Below, one piece after another: positions 25,025 through 34,866 of a DNA stretch of 64,000 bases. Under the pieces are notes generated by a model, which ran no database searches, was not told the origin of the DNA, and saw nothing but the letters and a program-made list of their open reading frames with translations. The stretch is taken from the NCBI RefSeq assembly GCF_905147045.1, contig NC_065889.1, positions 1,989,001 through 2,053,000 of the forward strand, in the 5' to 3' direction. The position numbers were made by a program, and so were the translations under genes. The DNA is from Nymphalis io. Taxonomy: Eukaryota > Arthropoda > Insecta > Lepidoptera > Nymphalidae. The first letter of the stretch is position 1; each line of letters begins with the position of its first letter.

Positions 25025-26558
25025 CAAATTTAGAGTAGAAATAATTTATCCACGTTTTATTAACAATATCATAGTGCTGACACATTTTGTCGACTAATTT
25101 AAAGGGCTGTAATAAAATAGATTTATAAGAATTATAAAACGGCAGTGCTTTTTTTAAAACAAAGTTCTCATTATATCATCTTTTTTTGCTTTCTTTAGCT
25201 CAAATCAGTTACTGTTTTCTTCAAAGCGGAATATATATCTTTAAATCTAGAATAAATTATTTTATATTCTTGTTGCGGACCTTTGTTAAGTTAAAAATTC
25301 AAAGGTTTCTATTTCTGGAACGTACTGCGTCATAATCCAATTTAAACACGGAATTCTGAATTAAGTCAATCACTTGAGTATTCAAAGAACGTATCGAATA
25401 CATATATACTCGGTATCGATTTTTGCATCTACAATGTTAGAACTCGTTTCAATATGGCGGTCTTATACATTCAAATAAGGTTTTTTACTTGAAAATAATC
25501 GTCAATAATAACTTCACCTTAAATTGACAATGACTGCTGATACAGTGTTGATATTTGGTCGCCATTTTGAATTTAGACTACCAATAACAGAGAACGCAGA
25601 GAAGGCTTCTTCTAAATGTACCCAAACATCTGAAGAGAGCTTATCCGGCAATCATGTCTAGCCAGTCATTAGTGAGAACTATACTTGTCTATACACACTA
25701 TATTCCAATGGCAAGAACAGTAAAGATTTCATAGTGCTATATTATGCACTATAAATAATTATTCTTATATAACACAAATCCACGTAAACACTTATTTCCA
25801 TATTAATTTACTTCCAAAGTTCCAATTAAAACATTCGAAACGCCATTTTTTCACAAATCCGTAATACCATAGATTATTTTAGATCTTGACCAATGATATC
25901 ATGTCAATTCAATGTTAAAGTTGTTTATTATCTGTCATTGGATTAGTCTATATGTAAGTACATATTATATGATAAGCATTAACAATCATTTAACGAAACA
26001 ATGTTTGATAAATGTTAAATGAAGTTTCGTTTTTCTTTCAATTGAAGTTAAGTTCTTCAATCGGATAGTAATTAAGCAATTATGTTTCATGAAACTCGTA
26101 ATATGAAACGCTTCATTGCTATGTAATTCAAGGCGCAGACGCAGGTTACATTATATTGCTTCTAAATTGTTGTGGATTATATCATATTTTTATCATGTTT
26201 TATTTTAAAAGTATTATTAAGTTGAAATTTCAAATTATAGGAATTAAAGGAATTATTTGATCGTTTGGCCCTCGCGGATTGGAAAATCCTAGTAATCTAA
26301 TTAATTGAAAAAAATAACCTTATTCATTGATAAAAAGCGACCTTAAAAGTGAAAAATATTTCAAAATAATATTTTTATATGATAATTATAACTTTAAAAG
26401 GATACGCATCGAAATAGCGTATAACCGTAAAATAGTGTGTTTCTAATATTACAGGAGTGAGATTCGAAGACTTTTTACAGAATAGGTCAACAGATAATGA
26501 GTTCTGATAAATTATTACAATATCTTAAATCCATTATGATGATGTTGTCTTTCTCATC
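25025..26558. other. Unique AT-rich sequence, no gene seen
   Basis: Nothing recognised on either strand. Confidence 0.5.
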
Positions 26559-26559
26559 G

Positions 26560-26858
26560 ACATCGGCCATGGCGGTCAGTGTCGAGGAAAACCAGACAAC
26601 TGCTCGGGACATATTATAGTGCTCATTCGTGTGCAAAAACACAAGTGCATTCTTTATTCACACTCTCTCATACTTGTTTAGATTTGGCGGCAATTCTAAC
26701 ACAGCCGTAGAGACTTTACGTGCTTTCTGAGGCATGGGAATATTAGCACTGATAACTTCCAGACTTCGGGTTGCTACAGAATTTATAGACCTTAAAATAC
26801 AATTAGGTATTTTTTATTACCGTGGTATGAACCAGGATTCGGCCTTATAAAAAGCAAC
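26560..26858 (-). mobile_element. SINE-A, diverged minus-strand copy
   Basis: Words in reversed SINE-A order: a degraded gccatggcggtcagtgtcga, gcaaaaacacaagtgcat, agagactttacgtgctttct, then gaaccaggattcggcc at the tRNA-like head. Clearly older than the copies near 4.4 and 49.6 kb. Confidence 0.65.
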
Positions 26859-26869
26859 TATATCAAAGG

Positions 26870-27032
26870 TAAAGTCAAAATATAGGAACTTAGGCTCTCA
26901 CAAGCACTTTTGAAAAAAAAAACTTTTGATTCGTCATTTTACAATTTTAGTTTTAATATAAAACCATCTTTGGGTCGAAATGTATATTCGAGAAGAACCG
27001 GCGAAAACCCAGTAGTTACTGTTTTTAACAAT
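26870..27032 (+). repeat. Dispersed repeat E, second copy
   Basis: The order aggctctcacaagcac, cgagaagaaccggcg, cccagtagttact corresponds to the copy at 17.85 kb. Confidence 0.5.
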
Positions 27033-27225
27033 CAAAAAAATGTAATAATCATGTACAATTTTATTTATATATCCTGTACAGTATAATAGACCTTATTTAT
27101 TTTAAAAAAAGTCTGTAAATGTAAAATGGTCTGATCAATTAATCATTCAGTGAGATCCAACGTTTAACATAAGTACAAGCGGAGTATTTTTCTTTTGAAA
27201 TTATAATAACTGTCTTTAATAAGGT

Positions 27226-27499
27226 GGAATAGGCTGGACACTAAAGAAGAACAATGACCTGGTTTTATTCAAACATGAATGATTATAATGTCGCCAGAAT
27301 GTTTCCTTATTCGTCATGGAAAATAGAATGGAAATTGAACAAGCTGTATAATGTCAAAAGTAAGGAATAGGCTGGACACTAAAGAAGAACGATGACCTGG
27401 TTTTATTCAAACGAATGATTATAATGTCGCCAGAATGTTTCCTTATTCGTCATGGAAAATAGAATGGAAATTGAACAAGCTGTATAATGTCAAAAGTAA
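27226..27499 (+). repeat. Tandem duplication, 138-bp and 136-bp units
   Basis: Unit 1 is 27226-27363 and unit 2 is 27364-27499. They differ by one substitution (aagaacaatg against aagaacgatg) and a 2-bp deletion in unit 2 (aaacatgaatg against aaacgaatg). Confidence 0.95.
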
Positions 27500-27613
27500 T
27501 TTAATTCCCTAACTAAATAATATTATTTGTGTTCTAGACACTACAACGTCATGTGAATTATCGTTGTTAATATCTTTACAATGCTAGGTATATTGACCGA
27601 ACAACCGTTAACC

Positions 27614-27893
27614 GTAACAGCCTGTGAATGTCCCTCTGCCAAAGGCCTCCTCTCCCTTTTTTGAGGAGATGATTTGGAGCTTATTCGAACACGCTGGTCC
27701 AGTGTGGGTTGGTGGCAGAGTTTTAGTGAAATTAGACACATGCAGGTTTCCTCACGATGTTTTCCTTCACCGTAAAGCACGAGATGAATTATAATCACAA
27801 ATTAAGCACATGAAAATTCAGTGGTGCTTGCCCGGGTTTGTACCCACGATCATCGGTTAAGATTCACGCGTTCTTACCACTGGGCATCTCGGC
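27614..27893 (-). mobile_element. SINE-B copy
   Basis: Near full length: aacagcctgtgaatgtccct on the left and cactgggcatctcggct on the right, with the cgggtttgtacccacg B-box region. It lacks the acacatgtgg block. Confidence 0.85.
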
Positions 27894-28159
27894 TTAATCG
27901 AACAAATACATCTATAATTAGTATTCACAACTACGACTTCTAAGAGAAGCGTCGATTAATATTAAATTGTTCAAGTTATTAACAATCAATTTGTATTTAT
28001 AATAGAGAAATCAACGTATCTTTGAATACTTAATACTAATACCATTAAATCCAATTTTATATGTTAGTAAATTAAATATTTCAGATGGTTTTATAATTAA
28101 TAAAAACATAAGAGCTTTTTTTACTCATTACACAGTACACGTGACAGAAGGAAGATTTA

Positions 28160-28330
28160 CTTTAGACCTACTGGATGGTAGGACTTTGTGCAAGCCTGTC
28201 TTGTTGAGTACCAGCCACTCAGTAGGTATTCTTTCGGCAATCAGCAATACTTACTATTGTTGTGTAATTACAGGCACAACGGAACATCAAATCTTAGTTC
28301 CCAAGATGTGAAGTGCCCTATTAAAGTTAT
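28160..28330 (+). repeat. Family C repeat, 5' part
   Basis: Order: actttgtgcaagcctgtctt, ccactcagtaggtattct, attacaggcacaacgg and aatcttagttcccaag. The 3' half is absent. Confidence 0.55.
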
Positions 28331-28736
28331 AACGGGTAATACGGTGTTTTAACAGCACCAATTGCCAGCTCACTACTTGCACCAATCCGCTCTACAGTTT
28401 TATAGAAAGAAACGTTAAAATTAGAAACATTTCTCTTAAACTTTAATTATATACATTTTGTACTTAATTTTTGGGACTTTCTGTGCATCAATATTCTACA
28501 CTTACATTACAAAAAGTAAGTTGTTAATTATAAAAAAAAAGGTTTACTGTACGCTCCTTGAACACACTATCCTACTTTGAATGGACTTAGTGAATACATT
28601 GGTATTGGTTGGCCTTTTACAATGTTAATATTTATAAATTCTTTGCATCAAACTGTCTATCTATCGTTATTTATGGTAAAGTATTTATGAATATAAAAAT
28701 CCCCAGTGTATTTTATTGTCCTTTAAAAACTTATTA

Positions 28737-29310
28737 CACGTAAATCATCTTGGAGACGTTTCTTCGTTTGTAGTAGTATAATACACACACAGTGACTAAA
28801 ACTGATATAAACCAGTTTGCGTTAGCTACCACGGGCCTTGAACTCAAGTAATTTTAGAATTGTCAGTCCATTTTGCTTATTATTCTTTTCTTACTTTCTT
28901 TGAATTAATTTCTATACAAAAAATAATATAGGGGATAGTGAAAACTTGCTTCGCTAACAAAATAACACAATTAATATGATTGCTATAATAATATTAGCTG
29001 AGGAAAAATGTTATACCATAACTGTGAGAAAGAAAAAAAAGAAATGGAGAATGTTTGTCTACACGCTAATGAAGAGGAAAAGAAATTTCAGGGTAAAGAC
29101 GAGGCTTTAGATACAAAATCGAATTATCATTAACATAAATGATTTATCGGATAAAAATAAGGATGATAAAATGTCTGGAGTTAATGAAATTCATAATGAA
29201 AATTTTCGTTTAATATATATACAATGAAGTTATTAAAAAGATGTATTTGTTGCTTAAAGTTCACTACTACAAACAAAACCGTCGTCGTTTCCAAACTGAT
29301 TTGACTGTAC
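28737..29310. mobile_element. Putative TIR (MITE-like) element 1
   Basis: About 574 bp bounded by inverted copies of one sequence. The left copy (28744-28780) contains tcttggagacgtttcttcg and tttgtagtagt. The right copy (29263-29310) has its complement, actactacaaac and tttccaaactgat. The same terminal sequence bounds a second element at 56,543-57,075. The interior has no coding frame and is not alike between the two. No target duplication was established. Confidence 0.45.
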
Positions 29311-29637
29311 TTAATTTTAATACATTTTTTGTGAAGACAATATATTCGCGACAATTTTTTTTTAAAGATCATATATATGAAAATATTCGTAAATAAGTGT
29401 TTTGTTTTTCATTCTTGTAATTATAATTATTGACATTTAAATCTGCGCCTCGATTTTAACTACTTATTATTTAAAAAATATACCTCGTTGAAACCTACAA
29501 CAATATTTGCGATTAAATTACACCACCTTGAACTTATATAAAATTATTCATACTCAGTGAACGTCATTATGTACCATTATGTAGTAATTAAGACTAAATT
29601 GTATTCGGTTTATATAAATATATATAAGAAAAGGCAA

Positions 29638-29700
29638 TGTCCTGTCCTAGACTTGAAGATGGTGAGGTGGCTGCGTCGATGATGATGACGACGACTGTGT
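29638..29700 (+). repeat. Low-complexity (GATGAC)-rich stretch
   Basis: A short frame from the ATG at 29638 ends in repeated ATG/ACG codons (gatgatgatgacgacgac) and a stop. It looks like simple sequence rather than a gene. Confidence 0.4.
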
Positions 29701-29712
29701 ATATATAATATA

Positions 29713-29872
29713 TGTTTGACTGCCTCGTTGGCCTAGTGGCTACACGTAAGGCCCGGAGGTCCTGGGTTCAAATCCCAGGTAGGGCCAATAAAAAGTTATT
29801 GAGATTTTCTGTAGAAAATTCTCAGTTGCAGCTCGGAGTCTGGAGGTTGCAAGTGTGTACACTCGGTTCAGA
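29713..29872 (+). mobile_element. SINE-A, 5' half
   Basis: Head gactgcctcgttggcctagt, B-box-like gggttcaaatccc, then ccaataaaaagttattgag and gcagctcggagtctggag, ending at gtgtacactcgg. The 3' half is missing. Confidence 0.8.
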
Positions 29873-30067
29873 TTTATGTAAAAAAACAAGATAACAACAA
29901 CAGACACTTGAAAATATGACAGGAAACGACAATTATATCTCAAAATTAATTTTAATATATTCATATAAAACGATTATTTTTTAAATAACAGTTTCAAGTA
30001 AACAAATTCAATTTTTAGTTTCTTATGTATTAAGTATGTTGTATAATGTTTTTATTAATTGTTACAG

Positions 30068-30235
30068 GAATCGCTGTCAGAATGGGAACGTGGAGTGGGT
30101 GATGTTGAGGCGCCGGCGCCGGTTGCGGGTGCGCAAGGGCGCAAATGGAGCATGCGGAGTGCGCATGCGCAGGACACAGCCACTGACGAGACCTCGCATG
30201 TCACTAACTCCACTGATTCGTGTAAACTTCTCGTG
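30068..30235 (+). CDS. Exon: GC-rich extracellular segment entering the CUB-like region
   Basis: Follows the acceptor tttattaattgttacag and ends at GTG before the donor gtaagtac. It reads in frame from GAA to CKLLV (56 codons). This frame is fixed because only it joins the next exon without a stop. It is strikingly GC-rich and contains the NRF1-type palindrome TGCGCATGCGCA at 30160-30171. Confidence 0.75.
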
Positions 30236-33200
30236 GTAAGTACCTGACAGTAGATGAAATATTTAACAGTTTTTAAAAATTTTAAAATCTCATAAAAATA
30301 ACCTTTACTACGCAATTGGTTTTGTTAATAAGTAACATCACAGGTATAACACCAATAAAGTATGATGTCAATGCAAATTTTCTATGCTCCACAACTCAAG
30401 TGTTACATAATGCTATTTGTTTTAAAATCGCTAAATAAACCAAAATAGCGTCTGGTTTCGTCAGTGTCAAAAATATCGAAGCGTGAAATACATATTGCAT
30501 GTATTGTTAAAACAACAAACACATCTCAAAATAAAGATTTAATACCGTGTAAATAAGAATTACGTAATCTGAATAACGTATGAGTGACGTATATTCATGT
30601 TTTTTTTAATATGTGATACATATTTTAGACAGGCACAAATTATATTATAGAGAGATGAATTCTACATAGATCAAGTTCTGCTTCACATAGATGAATATAT
30701 CCACTGAAAGCAGTAGAGCAATATACTTCAAATCTAGTTCTAAATAGGAGTATTTTATATAAGCTTTGTGAGAATTTTCTAGATTTCAAATCTAGTTCTA
30801 AATAGGAGTATTTTATATAAGCTTTGTGAGAATTTTCTAGATTTCAAATGTCATTTCAAAGAACGTAAAGTATAGAAATAAAATATTATTACGAATTATA
30901 ATATCAACAATATGAAGCAGTTCCAATCCAGTCATGACTGGGTATCGTGTGAAAGGTTCTATAGATATATATTAAAAAAAGCAAACATTCAATTGTGGTA
31001 CACAAATGTATGCCGTACCCGCATACATATTATTTTATTACGAAGTATCTTCAATCCGTTGTTTGAGTACTTTTCATAATTCATATAATCATTAACATTT
31101 GCAATACAAAATAAAAACTGATCCATTAGCTTCTGCGGCGATGCTTAAACAACCAGACATCTTATAGTTTTATAATTAACTATAATTTTAAAACACCAAT
31201 TTTTTTTTTAATCATGGACCCCTATGTAAAACAACGTTGTACAGAGGAATGGAAAATTTACATATCAGACTCGAATAATATCTATCAACGTAGCAATGAA
31301 TTGATACATTGAAGCAGGCAACTGTTTCGTGACTAATTGAGTTTCATGAACACCGGGGTTAATTGGTGTTAACACGACTGTACTCGAGGCGTCTAGATCC
31401 TTCGATGCAATAACAAAATCAATATTACGAAATAAGGAACGTGTAAGAAAAACGGTATAATTATATATATCTCGTCTATGTCTGTTTGGAAACTGGTTCG
31501 GTTTCATTATAAATTTTTATCGCTTCGCTTTAAATTTTAAGGCAAAATAAAATTGTAAGAGAACCTTTAAAAAAATTATGCCACAAATACAACTTTTTGG
31601 AAGTTTGAAAATGGCCAGAATTTTTAGTGTAAATAGTTACCTTGCTAATTCGACTATTACCTTAAACTGTGTGGTAATTTAATGACGTCATTGCAGCTCA
31701 TAAATAAGTTTTTATTACCACGGAAAATTATGTAAATTGATTATTTAAGCCCATTAAAATATCACCTTCAAGATCTCATGATTGTTTGTTACTTATCTTT
31801 GCAAACCAACCTTTTAAACTAGTTTTTATGTTTTCAACGCAATATTTTAAGCTTGTAGTTATTTTCGCATTATTACAAAAACATTCCAGAACGTTCGATC
31901 GATTTTTTAGTAAATATAATTCCGAAAATGTCTCACTGCAGGGCAAAAAATTCTTAATCTACCTCGATACGTTGGTAAGTCAGAATTATCAAACTCGAAA
32001 TTTATTATTCTTAATTCAAACCCGCTTGAAAAAGAAAAAAAATGTACTTCGTTAAGTTTGTCTGACGTGATAGATAAATACTAATTAAATATTTATAAAT
32101 TCGTCAGTGTTTGCCTTGATGTAAACTTAGGATCTTCGGTTAAAATCATTAGCTTCCTTTTTGCATATTTTATCTCTAAGAGGTATAATTTCAATTTACA
32201 GTACATTGGTGAATCGAAGACTCCGATATGGCGATTATCATTGTGTGGCGGGAACGCAGCAGCGGTGGCAGCGAAAGCTGGTACCAAGCTGTTACCACCA
32301 AAGATCCGCATAGCTTGGAACCCGCCCTCCACACTTTACCATCATACAGAGAAACTGCGACTAGTGGTCACGGCCGTTAATAGTGGTAAGACTAATAATT
32401 TTATTCTCATAATGGTGTGCACTATTATAGTTAGTAGGTTATTTGTTTTAGAATGGAATATAGCGATATTCTTGTTTGGAAAAGGATAAACCTTATCCTC
32501 GTAAAACAATAACTGTGACTAACAAAGTACGGCCACTCCTGATATTTATTAAAAACATATGATTTAAGCATGAAACCGAGATGGCCCAGTGGTAAGAACG
32601 CGTGATTCTTAACCGATGATTGTGGGTTCAAACCCGGGCAAGCACCACTGAATTTTCATGTGCTTAATTTGTGATTATAATTCATCTTGTGCTATACGGA
32701 GCAGGAAAACATCGCGAGGAAACCTGCATGTGTCTAATTTCACTGAAATTATGCCGCATGTGTATTCCACCAACCCACATTGGAGCAGCGTGGTGGAATA
32801 GGCCCCATACCTTCTCCTCAAAAAGGGAGAGGAGGCCTTAGTGGGACATTTACAGGCTTTTACTGTTACTGTATATGATTTAAATATTCAATAGTTCTTT
32901 ACTGATGACTGATTACTGCGGTCACGGTAACAACAAACCTGGTATCGATGTAATGTTTTTATAGGAAGAAAGAAACGCCCAGATAGCTATCAGGTATCTG
33001 GTTATGTGTGAACCGTTATGAAGTTTAACAAAACAAATGCTTGTACATTAACCAGACAAATTCAAGTATTGTGTGTGATATTTCGTTACACAATTTTAAG
33101 CTGGTCCGAAATAAGACACAGTTGTTTAATATATAATATTCTTATATATAATGTAATGTTAATACACAATATAATGTTTTTTATTCTCCGATATAATCTT

Positions 33201-34866
33201 AATACCAAAATAATTAATTTCTTTGTTCCTCCATTCTTTTTTTAAAAACCGCTACCATGACAGTTGTCTCTCTTCCATAATGACAGTTAATGGCCAGATG
33301 TAATTTTATTATAAGTCATATCCAACCGATCGACATAGGCAATCAAGTGCTAACACAATAGACAGAAAATTGTATTATGAAAATTAAAGATGTCAACATT
33401 GTTTTTATCAATTTCATCATCACCATCTTTTACAGCAATGAGTGAAGTGATTAAGTTATCGTTTATTTGAGCAGTCTTTAGATTATGTAATTCTTTACCA
33501 GGTTCTGTTTGCAACAATGAATCTCAATTTATATGCGGCGGGACCGGCTTGTGTATATCATCCTACCTGGTCTGCGATGGCGTCCGCCATTGCCCAGGAG
33601 GTGAAGATGAAGATTCCAGCGCCTGCTCCCATCGTCGCGACTCTCCACTCTTGGAGATGCTGAGGAGATTTGCGGCAAGGAACCAGGAGCTGCTGGGACT
33701 GGACCAGCCGGATGGCGTGACCAAACCTTCGGTCATAAGTAAGTATTTTTATTAATACTTTATTGATTTATTTCATGTCCTTCACCCAAAAGTTGTCTGG
33801 AAGAGATCGTTCTTTTAGCAAAAGACCGCCTTTTGTACAAAATAGTTTTCATTTTTTTTTATTATGTGCTTATGTTTAAAATGGTTCTGTAACACTTTTG
33901 GTGTACAATAAAGCATATTCTATTCTATTCTAAGTAATACTTGGAATTTAAATAGATTCAAATTAAAAAAAATGCAAATAGATACACAAATGCAAGTTTC
34001 ATATGCGTTTACATAATATGTTAGTATAAAGTCAATCATTTTTAATTTCCAGTGAAGATAACCGAGGGCGAACAGAAACAAAATGCGTTCATGGAGTTCG
34101 CAGCTGCGTTGAAGCCATATGGTCCTTGGAGCTACCTCGTCGTGGGAATGCTGGTCTGCGCTACCATACTCATGTTCTGTCTGGCTTGGGGTGAGTTTAC
34201 CTTCACACACGATTTTTATAAAATAGGTAGGAGGATGGGCAAATGGGCCACCTGGTGATAAATATTCACGATCTGGGCGATCGTGACATTAGTTATGTAA
34301 GAAATATTAGATATTCCTTCCATAGTCGACGCGCAACCTACCTTGGAAACTAAGATGTTATGTCCCTTGTGCCTGTAGTTACACTGGCTCACTCACCCTT
34401 CAAACCGGGACACAGCAATACTAAGTATTTCTGCTTGGCAGTAGACTTTCTTAAAATTGCTCTAAAAGCTTTATACATATATAATAATTAGTACCTATAA
34501 TTGGATTATATAAGCTATATGGCGCTCCTTAATGATCAATTATTACTTATATAACCTAACAAAGTTAGTTAATTTTTGAAATCGCAATACAGCTTGAAGT
34601 ATAAAATTAAAGATATTTTTTCTCTTTCAGAATGCTGTTGCAAACGATCTAAGCCATCAGACACGCCAATCATACCTGCATCTTGTATTGATCTCTCTCC
34701 TACTGTCACAGTTACCGCTGCTTCGCAACAACTCTTCGATACATCGATACCTCCTTCGCCCCCGGAGTACGAACCCCCACCATCTTACTCCTCGCTTTTT
34801 CCCAGAGCTTACAAATCCTCTCCCTCCCCTGTCCCCCACTGCTCCCACCAGGAGCCTCCAGACTGA
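30068..34866 (+). CDS. CUB-like/LDLa single-pass membrane protein with PPxY tail, last five coding exons (5' end missing)
   Basis: Exons 30068-30235, 32202-32385, 33502-33738, 34053-34190 and 34631-34866 join in one frame (963 nt, 320 residues plus stop). Every acceptor is AG, and every donor is gtaag or gtgag. Residues 52-118 read like the end of a CUB domain (C52, LLVYIG, C71-G-G). Residues 121-159 are a canonical LDL-receptor class A repeat: six cysteines (121, 129, 135, 142, 148, 159) and the acidic calcium-binding end HCPGGEDE. A hydrophobic helix spans about 222-242, followed by ECCCKR, possible palmitoylation cysteines. The tail has PPEY (286-289) and PPSY (292-295), ligands for WW domains of NEDD4-type ubiquitin ligases. 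Layout recalls LDLRAD3/LDLRAD4 tails and Neto- or LRP-like ectodomains, but I cannot name the orthologue. No signal peptide or start codon is visible, so upstream exons lie further 5'. Function is inferred. Confidence 0.85.
30236..32201 (+). other. Intron with a 58-bp tandem duplication
   Basis: Bounded by gtaagtac and ttcaatttacag. It holds the duplication at 30727-30842 and a 12-bp palindrome aatgacgtcatt at 31681-31692 containing a CRE core. No other exon was seen. Confidence 0.75.
30727..30842 (+). repeat. Perfect 58-bp tandem duplication
   Basis: Units 30727-30784 and 30785-30842 are identical, each running from ttcaaatctagttc to ttttctagat. It lies inside an intron of the receptor-like gene. 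Confidence 0.95.
32202..32385 (+). CDS. Exon: CUB-like segment
   Basis: 61 codons plus one base, from YIGESKTPIWRLSLCGG to VVTAVNS, after the acceptor aatttacag and before gtaagac. Hydrophobic alternation and the C-G-G resemble the second half of a CUB domain. The upstream half of that domain must be in another exon. Confidence 0.8.
32573..32870 (+). mobile_element. SINE-B copy inside an intron
   Basis: Head aaaccgagatggcccagtgg, B-box-like gggttcaaacccggg, end ttacaggcttttactgttac. Sense orientation relative to the gene. Confidence 0.9.
33502..33738 (+). CDS. Exon: LDL-receptor class A domain and juxtamembrane stalk
   Basis: Acceptor ttctttaccag, donor gtaagtatt. It completes a glycine codon, then encodes the six-cysteine LDLa repeat ending HCPGGEDEDSSAC and a charged, probably helical stalk (LLEMLRRFAARNQELLG). 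Confidence 0.92.
33775..33940 (+). mobile_element. Non-LTR retrotransposon 3' UTR with (TTCTA)n tail
   Basis: The order gttgtctggaagagatcg, agaccgccttttgtac, tgtacaataaagcatattc, then tattctattctattc is that of a widespread lepidopteran LINE 3' end. It lies in an intron of the receptor-like gene. Confidence 0.7.
34053..34190 (+). CDS. Exon: transmembrane helix
   Basis: Acceptor ttttaatttccag, donor gtgagtttac. Encodes a short acidic/basic stretch (KITEGEQKQNAF), then the single hydrophobic span WSYLVVGMLVCATILMFCLA. Confidence 0.92.
34225..34445 (-). repeat. Family C repeat inside an intron
   Basis: Minus-strand copy: gggccacctggtgataa, tgttatgtcccttgtgcct, ctcactcacccttcaaacc. It has replaced most of the short intron between the transmembrane and tail exons. 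Confidence 0.75.
34631..34866 (+). CDS. Terminal exon: cytoplasmic tail with two PPxY motifs
   Basis: Acceptor ttttctctttcag, TGA at 34864-34866. Encodes a cysteine/basic cluster, a Ser/Thr-rich linker and PPSPPEYEPPPSYSSLFP, with the two overlapping-region PPxY motifs, ending EPPD. Confidence 0.92.

Noticed and set aside
30055..30315. Minus-strand and alternative plus-strand frames over the GC-rich exon
   Set aside because: The plus-strand frame reading NRCQNGNVEW meets a stop in the next exon. The minus-strand frame is an effect of high G+C. Only the frame ending CKLLV joins to the LDLa exon.
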